64,000 nucleotides of DNA, from positions 1 to 64,000 of the forward strand of contig CAKQPT010000004.1 in the NCBI GenBank assembly GCA_934270345.1. The letters run 5' to 3'. The position numbers and the translations under genes were made by a program. Origin of the DNA: an uncultured Oribacterium sp. Lineage in GTDB: Bacteria > Bacillota > Clostridia > Lachnospirales > Lachnospiraceae. Shown here one piece after another: positions 1-8,719 of this stretch (its first letter is position 1; the number at the start of each line of letters is the position of its first letter). Under the pieces are notes generated by a model that was given only the letters and a program-made list of their open reading frames with translations, made no database searches and had not been told where the DNA came from.

Positions 1-10
1 GTTGTAAAAA

Positions 11-46
11 AAAGACCCCTATACCATTTCTGGTATAGAGATCTTT
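11..46 (-). terminator. Rho-independent terminator after the HAD phosphatase gene
   Basis: An 8-bp perfect stem (19-26 with 31-38, loop of four) is extended by outer AAAGA/TCTTT pairing. Read on the minus strand it is followed by a run of eight T. It lies about 50 bases past the HAD stop codon. Confidence 0.75.
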
Positions 47-97
47 GTTTTGTCATCTTAACTTAATGACATTGGCCCCAGAAGGCCGCTCCTGACA

Positions 98-766
98 TCA
101 CTTCGAAAGACGCTGGAGCACCTCCGGGAGCTCGGAGATTTCGTGGATCACGGCCTTCGGGTTTGCGACGGTGCCGAAGCCGTAGCTCGCATAGATGAAG
201 CTGATGCCGGCCTGTGCTGCACCTGCTTCGTCCATTGCGGTATCGCCGACATAGACGCAGCTCTCCTTCGAAAGGTCATTCCGCTCCATCAGAAGCCGGA
301 TGTTGCTGCCCTTTTTCTTTCCGGTTCGTCCATAGCACTCGAAGTCCTGCACATCACCCTCGACCTCGACCGGTCCCAGGATCCAGCCGGCATCCTCGAT
401 GAGGGTCTCGATGTACCCGTCCTGACAGTTCGATACGATATAGACGCGGTAGCCCTCTTCATGAAGACGCTCGATCGTCTCCATACAGCCCGGATAGAAA
501 TCCCCGCTGTGCGCACGAAGATACTGATCCTCGTTCTCCATGCAATCCTGCATGATCAGCGCCCGCAGCTCCTCCGAGATATCCGGCAGCATCATGCAGC
601 TGATCTCATACATCGTATGGCCCATGAAGCGGTACATATCCTCGACCGTGATCTTCACGCCCTTCGTTTCCGAATGACGGTCCAGCACCTCCTGCCAGGC
701 AGCCGTCACCTGACGCGCCGAATCCCATAAGGTGCCATCCACATCGAATATCACATTTCTGATCAT
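98..766 (-). CDS. HAD-superfamily phosphatase (phosphoglycolate phosphatase-like)
   Basis: A 222-residue cytosolic hydrolase of the haloacid dehalogenase superfamily, probably removing phosphate from a small phosphorylated metabolite. The four HAD motifs are visible: DVDGT at residues 8-12 (nucleophile Asp8 and acid/base Asp10), VSN at 111-113, the lysine cluster near 150-152, and GDTAMDE at 174-180 for magnesium. A helical cap lies between motifs I and II, as in the PGP/Gph subgroup. The ATG at 766 has a GGAGAG-type ribosome site. The gene stands alone, with a terminator behind it and palindromic sequence in its leader. The substrate cannot be told from sequence; pyrophosphatase or sugar-phosphatase activity is equally possible. 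Confidence 0.85.
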   Translation of the reverse strand: MIRNVIFDVDGTLWDSARQVTAAWQEVLDRHSETKGVKITVEDMYRFMGHTMYEISCMMLPDISEELRALIMQDCMENEDQYLRAHSGDFYPGCMETIERLHEEGYRVYIVSNCQDGYIETLIEDAGWILGPVEVEGDVQDFECYGRTGKKKGSNIRLLMERNDLSKESCVYVGDTAMDEAGAAQAGISFIYASYGFGTVANPKAVIHEISELPEVLQRLSK

Positions 767-803
767 GCTCTTCTCTCCATTTAAATATCGTGTTCATAGT
801 CCG

Positions 804-843
804 TTCATATTTGAATATGAATGTTAACAGAATGTTCACGTGA
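804..843. promoter_or_regulatory. Palindromic candidate operator upstream of the HAD gene
   Basis: TTCATATT (804-811) and AATATGAA (814-821) form a perfect inverted repeat with a two-base spacer, about 40 bases before the HAD start. TCACGTGA, a second palindrome, lies at 836-843. Their positions suit an operator for the minus-strand gene. No regulator can be named. Confidence 0.35.
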
Positions 844-888
844 CCCACATACTTTGTTCACCATTGACTTATATATTATAACCAAGAT

Positions 889-985
889 AACAAATAAGTT
901 ATCGGTTTAAGAAGATTTTTTTCATAATACTCGGGCAGGGATCGAAGGATCACCTGCCCTCCTCCCTTTTATGGGGGCTTTTTTT
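889..985 (+). ncRNA. Candidate intergenic small RNA with C-rich motif
   Basis: Between two minus-strand genes, the plus strand carries what looks like a short transcription unit. There are possible promoters TTGTTC-17-TATAAC (854-882) and TTGACT-16-GATAAC (864-891). A strong hairpin follows: GGGCAGG (933-939) pairs with CCTGCCC (953-959) and is topped by GATC-GAAG-GATC. A C-rich stretch CCTCCTCCC comes next, then a terminator stem (962-966 with 973-977) followed by seven T (979-985). No open frame accounts for this. The C-rich stretch resembles anti-Shine-Dalgarno motifs of Firmicute regulatory RNAs, but it partly pairs within the terminator. Expression is inferred, not shown. Confidence 0.45.
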
Positions 986-995
986 ATTTACAGAA

Positions 996-1036
996 ACGGA
1001 GGGGCGTGAGAATGTGATTTTCTCGCGCCCCTCCGT
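996..1036 (-). terminator. Strong hairpin after the YesL-like gene
   Basis: ACGGAGGGGCG pairs with its complement, giving about 17 paired bases between 996 and 1036. It starts four bases after the stop codon of the minus-strand gene. The following T-run is poor (TTTCTGT), so termination efficiency is uncertain. Confidence 0.55.
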
Positions 1037-1040
1037 CGTG

Positions 1041-1817
1041 TTATATCTCATCTTCCGATGATTTCTTTAAGCCGGAAATCGCCTCACCGGTTTCTTCGGC
1101 AGCTCCCTCCTTCAGAGAACCATCCATATTGATGTCCTCGAGGATCGGTCGCACATCCCCATCGTGGCTGTGATCCTCCTTCGGCATGAACTTAAGAAAG
1201 ATATGCTCGAACATCGTGGAGTTGATCCAGGCGATCAGCGCGAAGCCCATCAGCATCAGAAACGCGGACAGCCATGGCATATAGAATAAGAGAATATACC
1301 ATACCAGCAGAATCACGACATCACAGATCAGCATCGAGATCGTGGATCCGAGATAGCGGATCGACATCAGGATGGCATTCAGTATGGTGTTCTTCGTCGT
1401 ATTTTCGAAACGGCTTAAGATCGGCCATACATACAGGAAAACGAAGATCCAGACGATGATCATGGCGAACACGACGGCCTGCAGGAAAAACTTCACCGTA
1501 CCGGATCCGGCCATCATCTGACCGAAGAAATAAAAGTCGAAGCCCAGCACCGCAGCGATCAGCAGCATCGGGATCCAGATGAGCGTCGCCTGCCTGAAAT
1601 TCTGCTTAAACGAACGGAAGAACATCCGGAAATCACCATAATCCTCATTGCGCACATACTTCAGCGTACAGTAGTAAAGCGCCGTTGTGGAGGCACCGAT
1701 CGTCACGACCGGAATCGAGCAGACGAACCACAGAAGATTCAGCACGATCATATCCCCGAGACGACCCACAAAACGCCAGATCGGATTATCATAATTAAAA
1801 AAGCCCTGTAACATCAT
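1041..1817 (-). CDS. YesL-like (DUF624) membrane protein
   Basis: A 258-residue integral membrane protein resembling the YesL/DUF624 family, which is often encoded beside sugar ABC transporters and YesM/YesN regulators in Firmicutes. Its biochemical role is unknown. The opening GFFNYDNPIWRF segment followed by a hydrophobic helix is typical of the family. About five or six hydrophobic helices can be seen, and the last 50 residues form an acidic, Glu/Asp-rich cytosolic tail. Two adjacent ATG codons (1817 and 1814) follow AGGGGG; the spacing favours the second. No sugar transporter is directly adjacent; the nearest is the mgl locus several kilobases away. Confidence 0.75.
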   Translation of the reverse strand: MMLQGFFNYDNPIWRFVGRLGDMIVLNLLWFVCSIPVVTIGASTTALYYCTLKYVRNEDYGDFRMFFRSFKQNFRQATLIWIPMLLIAAVLGFDFYFFGQMMAGSGTVKFFLQAVVFAMIIVWIFVFLYVWPILSRFENTTKNTILNAILMSIRYLGSTISMLICDVVILLVWYILLFYMPWLSAFLMLMGFALIAWINSTMFEHIFLKFMPKEDHSHDGDVRPILEDINMDGSLKEGAAEETGEAISGLKKSSEDEI

Positions 1818-1940
1818 GTCCCCCTGTTAAATGAATCTCGAATCATATTCAACAGAATTCTAGCATATTGCACCATGCACATTCAACGCCTCACGCCAAA
1901 ACATCTTAGGCATTCAGATACAGGGGCTCCGTCCGAATGT

Positions 1941-3491
1941 CTAGTTTATCTCCTCCAGATACGCCTTCGCGTCCTTCAGGAACGCGGCGGTAATCAGTAC
2001 GATGACGGCACCGATTGGGAAGGCGGCGATGATGCTGACGGACTGAAGGTTCGCCATGGAGCTGTCCGAGAAAACGAGGGCGACCGGAAGCAGGATGAGG
2101 AGCACCGACCAGAGCGCCTTCACCCAGCCCTGCGGCTCCTCGTCCTTCCCGAGCTTTTTATAGCTGTACTGGGAAGCCACCAGCGCGATGGAATCGAAGG
2201 AAGTCGCATAGAAGGCGATCATCGTCACGATGAGCAGCACGAGCACGGCCTTCGCGAGCGGCAGCTGCTGGATGATGGCGATGATGGTGGTGTACAGGTT
2301 CTGGGTCTGTTCATAGAGACCGACGATGTCGAAGCGACCGGCCATCTGAAGTCCCAGTCCATAATTTCCGAGCACGATGAAGCTTACGAAGGTGCTGCCC
2401 ATGCCGAAGACATAGCCGCCGAGAATCGTCGAGCGGATGGTGCGGCCACGGGAAATCGAGCCGATAAAGAACGGCGCTGCCACGCACCATACCATCCAGT
2501 ACGCCCAGTAGAAGATCGTCCAGTTCTGGGCGAAGCCGGTGCTTCTCGTCGGATCTGTATAGGTCGCGAGGCCGAGGAAATTCTGCGCGAGACGTCCCAT
2601 CGCGGAGAAACCCGTCTCCAGGATGAAGCGCGCTTCCCCACCGCAGACGAGGACATAGAGAAGTAAGCCATAAAAACAGTAGGTGCAGACATTGGCGAGC
2701 AGAGAGACGCCGAGCATGCCACGCATGACCGCGCAGGTGTAGAGCACGCAGGTCACGAGCAGAATCGCGATCGTGATGGTGCGATCCGGGAGATCGATGC
2801 CGAGGAGCGTCTTCAGTGCTTCACTGAGAAGCGGGGTGGCGACGGAAAAGGTGGTTGCGGTGCCGGCGAGGAGCGCAAACACGGCGAGAAGGTCGATGAA
2901 GCGGCCCGGCAGGCGGTCGGTGTACTTGCCGAGAATCGGACGACAGGCCTCCGAGTATTTCTGACGCGTCCGCTTCCGGACGTGCAGCATGAAGCCGAAG
3001 GCCACGGCGAGCACGAGGTAAAAGCCCCACGGAATCGGGCCCCAGTGGAACAGCGTGAAGGTGCTGGCCCAGTCCATGCGGCTGCCCATCTCCACCGTGT
3101 GCGGGTCCTCCCAGTAGAGGATCCACTCGCAGAAGGAGTAGAACAGGATGTCGGCGGCGAGCCCCGCGGTGAACATCATGGCACCCCACTGGAAGAAGCT
3201 GTACTTCGGCTTCTCATCCGGCGCACCGAGCACGATACGGCCATAGCGCGAGAGCGCGATGTAGAGGGACATCACCGCCGTTCCGAGACCGATCAGGAGA
3301 TAGTACAGCCCGAAGCTGTCCCCCAGGAAGGTCCGGATACTGCCGAGCACGGCATTGGACGCCTCCGGCAGGAGGAAAAACAGCAGTGCCAGCACCACGA
3401 TCAGCGCAAACGGCACCAGCGTGATCATCCAGTCGATGCGACTCCGATCCGACTCCATCTGTTCGAGTTTCTCATTCGCGCTCTGTTTCAT
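1941..3491 (-). CDS. BCCT-family transporter (betaine/carnitine/choline type)
   Basis: A 516-residue inner-membrane transporter of the BCCT family, which moves quaternary ammonium compounds such as glycine betaine, choline or carnitine. About twelve hydrophobic helices are visible. The family signature is present in the segment TIFYWAYWMVWC followed by PFFIGSISRGRTIR. Length matches the family. AAAGGAG lies nine bases before the ATG at 3491; an upstream ATG at 3497 is too close to it, so 3491 is preferred. The gene appears to be transcribed alone. Substrate and coupling ion (sodium, proton or exchange) cannot be assigned, although a choline/betaine role would fit with the LicD-type gene elsewhere in the window. 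That link is inference. Confidence 0.88.
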   Translation of the reverse strand: MKQSANEKLEQMESDRSRIDWMITLVPFALIVVLALLFFLLPEASNAVLGSIRTFLGDSFGLYYLLIGLGTAVMSLYIALSRYGRIVLGAPDEKPKYSFFQWGAMMFTAGLAADILFYSFCEWILYWEDPHTVEMGSRMDWASTFTLFHWGPIPWGFYLVLAVAFGFMLHVRKRTRQKYSEACRPILGKYTDRLPGRFIDLLAVFALLAGTATTFSVATPLLSEALKTLLGIDLPDRTITIAILLVTCVLYTCAVMRGMLGVSLLANVCTYCFYGLLLYVLVCGGEARFILETGFSAMGRLAQNFLGLATYTDPTRSTGFAQNWTIFYWAYWMVWCVAAPFFIGSISRGRTIRSTILGGYVFGMGSTFVSFIVLGNYGLGLQMAGRFDIVGLYEQTQNLYTTIIAIIQQLPLAKAVLVLLIVTMIAFYATSFDSIALVASQYSYKKLGKDEEPQGWVKALWSVLLILLPVALVFSDSSMANLQSVSIIAAFPIGAVIVLITAAFLKDAKAYLEEIN

Positions 3492-3586
3492 GTTCATTTT
3501 CTCCTTTTTCTGAAATGTTTTGAACAATATAGCACCGGAGGTCCGTCGCGTCAAGCGAATTCTGTGCAAGGTCGAGGAATCATGCT

Positions 3587-3649
3587 AGAATAGTAACCGT
3601 TCAGCTATGGGGACCCGGCGGGGCGGCATAGCTGAACGGTTACAGAATA
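3587..3649. repeat. Palindromic element A with flanking AGAATA repeats
   Basis: A perfect 17-bp inverted repeat, 3593-3609 and 3627-3643, starts GTAACCGTTCAGC and encloses a G/C-rich 17-base loop containing GGGACCCGGCGGGG. The hexamer AGAATA lies immediately outside both ends (3587-3592 and 3644-3649), as a target duplication would. It belongs with the copies near 37.2, 38.2, 48.7 and 63.7 kb. Confidence 0.8.
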
Positions 3650-3680
3650 CGTTAATACCGCTGGAAAGGACCGCACGACC

Positions 3681-4307
3681 ATGCTTTTAAATAAAGAAAA
3701 AGCGCCGGCCATCAACTATAAGGAAGACTGGCCGACGCACTACTATGACATCGCGGATATCGATACCCGTGAGAAGATTCTGACCGAGATGCTCGAGGCC
3801 AATGCAGGCGACCGGAACGATCGTCGCCGTCTCGAGCTTCTTCGTAAGCGCTACCCGGCGAACGAGCGCACAGGTGCGAAGCGAAAGGATGCGTTCGTCG
3901 CGGCCTGGATGGGGCTCCTCATCGACGGCCGCCTCGGTACGAACTTTCTGAACCGGAAGAAGCGCGAGCGCGACATCCGGCAGTACTTCACCACGCTCTG
4001 CGTGCTGGATGAGGAGGTCGATGAAATTCTCCTCGAGGAGTGGCACCAGTTCGCCCGCTTCTGGATCGAGAGCTGTGCCGGCGACCGGAGCTACGACTCG
4101 ACTGCCTTCGGTCTCTTCCGCCTCGGCGATGAGCGCCTCGGAAAGAAGATCGCCGCTGAGATCCACGAAGTCACCAGCACCATCCCGGCCCGCTTCGGCC
4201 TCGAGGAAGAGCTCCGCGCCTTCCGCCGCGTCATGAAGGAAACCTACATCGCGATGGTCGACCACGGCGACCGCTACTGGGCCGACGTTACCGGTGACAG
4301 GGACTGA
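3681..4307 (+). CDS. Conserved hypothetical cytosolic protein (possibly DUF6553-like)
   Basis: A 208-residue soluble, strongly charged and mostly helical protein with no signal peptide, membrane segment or catalytic motif that I recognise. Its pattern (a KRKDAFVAAWMGLL-like helix, a central Cys/Glu helix, and a C-terminal LGKKIAAEIHEVTSTIP stretch) recalls an uncharacterised clostridial family annotated DUF6553. That is from memory and was not searched. GGAAAGGA lies ten bases before the ATG. The gene is the only plus-strand gene in the first 31 kb and is flanked on both sides by large palindromic elements; the second overlaps its stop codon. No function is proposed. Confidence 0.7.
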   Translation: MLLNKEKAPAINYKEDWPTHYYDIADIDTREKILTEMLEANAGDRNDRRRLELLRKRYPANERTGAKRKDAFVAAWMGLLIDGRLGTNFLNRKKRERDIRQYFTTLCVLDEEVDEILLEEWHQFARFWIESCAGDRSYDSTAFGLFRLGDERLGKKIAAEIHEVTSTIPARFGLEEELRAFRRVMKETYIAMVDHGDRYWADVTGDRD

Positions 4308-4385
4308 GAGAAGCCCCGGAGGGCCGGTGTCAGAAATCATACGAAAAAATCGTGTTTCTGACGCCGGCCCTCCGGGGCCTCTCAG
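4304..4385. repeat. Large palindrome B spanning the stop codon, possible bidirectional terminator
   Basis: CTGAGAG (4304-4310) pairs with CTCTCAG (4379-4385). Inside it, 4313-4336 pairs with 4355-4378 with a single mismatch, and ACGA/TCGT closes the loop. The core GCCCCGGAGGGCCGG resembles the other palindromes in the window. It sits between convergent genes, has no clear T-run, and overlaps the TGA of the upstream plus-strand gene. Confidence 0.75.
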
Positions 4386-4393
4386 CTACATGG

Positions 4394-5437
4394 TCACTTG
4401 AATTCCAGAACATTCTCCCGCGTTACCTTCTCATACGGCAGACGGATATACTTGTCGCCGACGAGATGGAGATCACTGAGCGGCTCGTCCAGGGTCAGGT
4501 GGTGTGCCAGCTGAAAGATGGCCGCTGCCTGGCCTTCGGCGTCGTTATAGATCGTCGCCGCCAGCTTCCCATCGCTCACCGCGCTGAGGCCCGCCTCCGT
4601 GCCGTCGATGCCGAAGATGAGCGGCCACTGCGCCTGCGGGACGCCGCTCGCCTCGAAAGCATCGATCGCTCCGAGCGCCATCTCATCATTATTCGCGAGC
4701 ACCAGCTCGATGTCCGCCCCATACTGCCGGATGATTTTATCCATCTGGGTTTTCGCCTGCGCACGGTTCCAGTTTGCGATCGCATACGTGAGACGATCCA
4801 GCTTCACACCGAGCTCGAGCATCCGATTCACGGAGCTTTCCGAGCGGGCGATGGCATCCTGGTGTCCGGCCTCCCCCTCGAGCACGACATACTGAATCGC
4901 GCCGTCTCCATTCCGGTCCACCGTGCCGCTTCGGATCGCATCGGCTGCCAGCTCTCCCTGCATCTTTCCGGAAACGAAGGCATCGGCTCCTACATAAAAG
5001 AGCTGATCCCAGCGCTGCAGATCATCCTCTACCAGCTCCCGGTTGAAAAAGATGATCGGCACATCCGCATTCCGTGCCGCATTGATGACCTCGGTCGGTG
5101 CCGTACGATCAACCAGATTCACACAGATCACGTCGAAGTCCGCGGCGATCATGTCGCGCACCTGTTCGTTCTGCTTCGTCTGACTCTGCGAGGCATTATA
5201 GACCTCCAGCACGATATCCTGTTTCTCCTGCGCCTTCGCGCTCAGCACCTGATCATTCAGATCCTGCATCAGTGCCGATACGAAGGCGTCGTACTGATCA
5301 TAGACCGACACACCGATTTTGATCTTCCCATCGGTTTTTCTGGCCGGCAGCTTCTGCCGCGTACCACAGCCGCAGAGGGCGCCCAGCACAGCCAATCCCA
5401 CGAGTATTTCGCACATCCATCGCTTCATCTTTTTCAT
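4394..5437 (-). CDS. Lipoprotein galactose/glucose-binding protein, MglB-like
   Basis: A 347-residue extracytoplasmic sugar-binding lipoprotein. The signal peptide ends in a lipobox with Cys24 (LCGC). The mature part is a type I periplasmic-binding fold close to MglB. It shows a calcium loop of the form DRNGDG (174-179) followed by IQYVVLEGEAGHQDA, and a sugar-stacking Trp in ANWNRAQAKTQMD. Family knowledge suggests D-galactose or D-glucose as ligand. It is the last gene of the regulator group, after the membrane-anchored binding protein. No permease or ATPase is adjacent, so it may share MglA/MglC or act as a sensor component. The start has a GGGGA ribosome site. Confidence 0.85.
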   Translation of the reverse strand: MKKMKRWMCEILVGLAVLGALCGCGTRQKLPARKTDGKIKIGVSVYDQYDAFVSALMQDLNDQVLSAKAQEKQDIVLEVYNASQSQTKQNEQVRDMIAADFDVICVNLVDRTAPTEVINAARNADVPIIFFNRELVEDDLQRWDQLFYVGADAFVSGKMQGELAADAIRSGTVDRNGDGAIQYVVLEGEAGHQDAIARSESSVNRMLELGVKLDRLTYAIANWNRAQAKTQMDKIIRQYGADIELVLANNDEMALGAIDAFEASGVPQAQWPLIFGIDGTEAGLSAVSDGKLAATIYNDAEGQAAAIFQLAHHLTLDEPLSDLHLVGDKYIRLPYEKVTRENVLEFK

Positions 5438-5575
5438 ACGATTTTCCCCAGCTATTCTTCCATCATGATTCCCGGTCGCCCTGCTGTCTTCGATGACATC
5501 TCGCTTCTGCGTCCCCTGCTTATGCCATCTGCGTCAGTTCCACACATCCGTCCGCAGCTTATCCAGCGGCACCAC

Positions 5576-6553
5576 TCACTGCACGATCGGAAACAGGATC
5601 CGCTGATTCTCATCCCGGAACAGATTGTCCCGGTGGACGACATTGAAGCCCTGCTCCCGGTCCTCGAGCACCAGCATCCGGTTCCGGAGCTTCGCCGAGA
5701 GATCCGTGAGACTCTGATAGCCCATACTGAACTCGTTCGGCAGGATCATCGATGCGATGGTGCCGTTATCGATATAGTATGCGAGCTTCTCGCTGCAGCC
5801 GGCACCATAGAGAGACAGCTTATCTGTGCCTGATGCCGCGACATAGTCCACTGCCGCTTCGAGGCTCGAATTATCGAGGCCGATGATCACCGCAGGTGTC
5901 ACCCGCTCCATCGAGCGTTTCAGCTCCTGCTCGAGAAAGCGGCTCTCCTCCACCGTCCAGACGATCTCCGGCTCCTTCGCACCCACGGCATCCAGGAAGC
6001 CCTTCAGGCGGTCCTGCATCGCATACTGCTGCTGGTTTCCGGCGATGATGCCGATCTTCAGCCCCTTCAGACGGTCACCGTAATCGATCACGAGCTCGTT
6101 TCCGATGGCCCGCCCGACCTCCACATTATCCGTCATCACTGTCGCATAGTTTCCGGAGATATCTGCATCCGCATCCACATTTGTGATGATAAACTCCACC
6201 GGCACACGGGCGATGATGTTCCGCACGATTTCCGCGGTGCCCATACTGAGGCAGAAATCCGTGATGATGCCATCCGCGCCATCCGCAATCTCCTGATTGA
6301 TCAGCGTAGTCTGTGTGAAGACATCATCGATGTAGTCGGTATATACGTAGCTCAGGTCAATGTTGTTGTCCTTCGCTGCCTGTGTGAGCCCTGCCTTCAA
6401 CGGCACCCAGCGGTCCTGGGAGGAATCACTCACGATCACCGACACCTGGTAGCGCTTCTCACCGGTGCCCCGCACCAGCATCACGGAGCAGAACAGGATG
6501 GTGACCACCAGCCCGCCGATGATCGGCCATAAGAAGCTTCGATCCTCATACAT
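5576..6553 (-). CDS. Membrane-anchored periplasmic-binding-fold protein (sugar sensor candidate)
   Basis: A 325-residue protein with an N-terminal transmembrane anchor (about residues 10-27) and no lipobox, followed by a type I sugar-binding fold (Peripla_BP_4 type, about 34-315). The pattern of INQEIADGADGI, then a mid-domain hinge, then GLDNSSLEAAVDYV is typical. Its ATG overlaps the last eight bases of the sensor kinase gene and is preceded by AGGAGG, so the two are translationally coupled. In related clostridial loci a binding protein encoded next to a YesM-type kinase may present sugar to it. A sensing role is therefore inferred here rather than transport. The ligand is probably a monosaccharide. 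Confidence 0.78.
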   Translation of the reverse strand: MYEDRSFLWPIIGGLVVTILFCSVMLVRGTGEKRYQVSVIVSDSSQDRWVPLKAGLTQAAKDNNIDLSYVYTDYIDDVFTQTTLINQEIADGADGIITDFCLSMGTAEIVRNIIARVPVEFIITNVDADADISGNYATVMTDNVEVGRAIGNELVIDYGDRLKGLKIGIIAGNQQQYAMQDRLKGFLDAVGAKEPEIVWTVEESRFLEQELKRSMERVTPAVIIGLDNSSLEAAVDYVAASGTDKLSLYGAGCSEKLAYYIDNGTIASMILPNEFSMGYQSLTDLSAKLRNRMLVLEDREQGFNVVHRDNLFRDENQRILFPIVQ

Positions 6554-8672
6554 GCTGATGTCCTCCTTCCTTTCGATTGGAATCCTTCACCGACGTATCC
6601 ATCACATCCGCTGCTTTCCCGTCCGCAGAAGCGGCGCTGTAGTGTCCGCTCTCCAGCAGCTTCTGGTTCTCCGGTGTATCCGGGATCGCCGGCAGATGGA
6701 TCGTGATCGTCGTACCTTCATCCGGCTCGGAAACCGCCATCAGTCCATACTGTGCGCCGAAGCGGATACGGATGCGATTGTGAACATTCACGAGGCCGAC
6801 ACCGGAGCCATGCTTCGGCACCCGGTTTCTCGACTCCTCGTCGTCCTTCAGCAGATTTTCACATACCTCCGGCGGCATGCCGTAGCCGTTGTCGCTCACG
6901 GCGATATAGATGTCGCCGACCGACATCGCCTGAATCATCTGCCTGTGTGCACGGCCGCCGGCATTGGCCTCTGCCGGATCCGGCCGCCGGGTCTTCCCGC
7001 TGCCCACTGTTCTCACGGCCGGCTGCGTGTGCTCCACAACAGCTCTCGGCGCTACTTCGTCCGTGCTCACGCATGCTTCTCCATTTTTGCCTTCCCCATC
7101 CGGGATCAGCCAGCCACGGATACGGATCTCGGCGTCATCATCCGGATCCATGTCCCCGACGCCGTAATAGATGGCATTCTCGAGGATCGGCTGGATGATG
7201 AGCTTGACGCTCAGGTAGTCCTTGATTTTCTCATCGATGTCGAAGACCACCGAGAAATTATTCTTGTAGCGCACCTTCTGGATGTTCATATAGTTTTCCG
7301 CATGCTTCAGCTCCTGCGCAAGCGGAATGATATTTTTCCCACGGCTCAGGCTGATACGAAAGAGGCTCGCAAGCTGCGTCACCATGAAGACCGCATCCTT
7401 GTTGTGCTCGCCCTCGATCATCCAGACGATGGAATCCAGGGTGTTGTAGAGGAAGTGCGGATTGATCTGCGACTGGAGCGCATCCATCTCCGACTTTCGC
7501 TTCTCCTCCTGCTCGACGACGATGTCCTCCATCAGCTGATTGATCCGGGTCATGGAACTGCGGAGGGTCCGGCCGAGATGCTCTACCTCTTCCGAGCCGC
7601 CCACATAGATATCCTCCGGCACGACATCGCCGCCCTCCATCCGCTTGATGGAGCGGTTCAGCCGGTTCAGCGGCAGGGAAATCTGACGCGACACGATCTG
7701 ATTCACGAAGATCATGACGAGGAGGGAGATCGACACGAGCAGGATCACGACGAAACGAAGGCTGCTCGCATCCACGCCGTAGGCACTGGCCGGGATCACG
7801 GCGATCATCTTCCAGCCGGTGTAGGAAACCGAGTTCAGCAGCACCTGGCGACGGGCACCGAGGTAAAGCTCCTGATGATGGCCATCCTGGTAGTGCGCCT
7901 CGTTGATGTTGTTCTCTGTGAGAATCCCGTAGTTGATCTGCATCTGCTTCGGATGATAGATGAGGCTGCCGCTCGAGTCGGTCAGATAGATGTACTGACC
8001 GCTCGAATCCTGATTGATCCGCTCCATCATGCGGTCGATGGTGGAGTAGTTCATATCGACGAGGAGGACACCCATGGTCGGGGTTCCGTTTTCATAGATT
8101 TCGACGGCGCGACTCAGAGAGATGACCCAGCGATAGCGATAAGCCGGATCCAGAAAGAGATTTTCGACGTGCGGGGTGGAGAAATGCAGATTATCGGTCT
8201 TTCGAAGTGCCTCGGTAAACCAGCTCTGGGTCGTCACATCGAGATTTTCCTTCGTCGTGGCGATCGGCGAGGCTGAAATCAGCCGGCCATCTGCGGTAAA
8301 GAGCGCCATACTGACGAGATGCTCGAGGTGCGCTTCATAGATGAGGTCCATCTCTCGATCGATGCTGTCCGTGCTGAGATCTGCATTTTTGATGACATTA
8401 TAATATACCGCATCCGAGATGCGACGCATATTGGCGAGGTAATCCTCGAGATTGATGACGGACTGCTGCACGATCTGCTCGGTGGATTCCACGGAGCTCG
8501 TCCGCATACGACGTGCGAAGAGCTGATACAGGACCAGCCCCAGAATCATAAGCAGCACGAAGGAGATGATGGTGAAGGCCATCAGAATCGTTCCCTGAAT
8601 GGTGTGAGGAAGATAGCTTCGCTTCCCCTTTTTCCGCTTCTGTTTTGTCTCTTCCGGATGATGTATCTCCAC
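6546..8672 (-). CDS. YesM-type sensor histidine kinase
   Basis: A 708-residue membrane sensor kinase. Order: basic N-terminus, first transmembrane helix (about 27-50), extracellular dCache-like sensor (about 60-295), second helix (about 305-325), HAMP (about 330-385), His_kinase domain with INPHFLYNTLDS (phosphoaccepting His near 406), and HATPase with the N-box ILENAIYYGV and DNGYGM. Between the N-box and the DNGYGM box lies an unusual hydrophilic insertion of about 60 residues (522-582). The GTG at 8672 is chosen because AGGAGG lies five bases upstream; GTG codons at 8696/8693 have weaker sites. It is encoded after its response regulator and overlaps the anchored binding protein, so together they probably sense sugar. 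Confidence 0.88.
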   Translation of the reverse strand: MEIHHPEETKQKRKKGKRSYLPHTIQGTILMAFTIISFVLLMILGLVLYQLFARRMRTSSVESTEQIVQQSVINLEDYLANMRRISDAVYYNVIKNADLSTDSIDREMDLIYEAHLEHLVSMALFTADGRLISASPIATTKENLDVTTQSWFTEALRKTDNLHFSTPHVENLFLDPAYRYRWVISLSRAVEIYENGTPTMGVLLVDMNYSTIDRMMERINQDSSGQYIYLTDSSGSLIYHPKQMQINYGILTENNINEAHYQDGHHQELYLGARRQVLLNSVSYTGWKMIAVIPASAYGVDASSLRFVVILLVSISLLVMIFVNQIVSRQISLPLNRLNRSIKRMEGGDVVPEDIYVGGSEEVEHLGRTLRSSMTRINQLMEDIVVEQEEKRKSEMDALQSQINPHFLYNTLDSIVWMIEGEHNKDAVFMVTQLASLFRISLSRGKNIIPLAQELKHAENYMNIQKVRYKNNFSVVFDIDEKIKDYLSVKLIIQPILENAIYYGVGDMDPDDDAEIRIRGWLIPDGEGKNGEACVSTDEVAPRAVVEHTQPAVRTVGSGKTRRPDPAEANAGGRAHRQMIQAMSVGDIYIAVSDNGYGMPPEVCENLLKDDEESRNRVPKHGSGVGLVNVHNRIRIRFGAQYGLMAVSEPDEGTTITIHLPAIPDTPENQKLLESGHYSAASADGKAADVMDTSVKDSNRKEGGHQHV

Positions 8673-8719
8673 TGCACCCTCCTGTTTCTGCACCACGTTC
8701 CTTTTATTAATAACAGTAA

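Noticed and set aside
6465-8276. Long plus-strand open frame (about 600 codons) opposite the sensor kinase
   Set aside because: It is antisense to a gene with clear domains; its translation is rich in His, Arg, Asp and Ile runs as expected from the mirror of biased codons, and it has no ribosome site.
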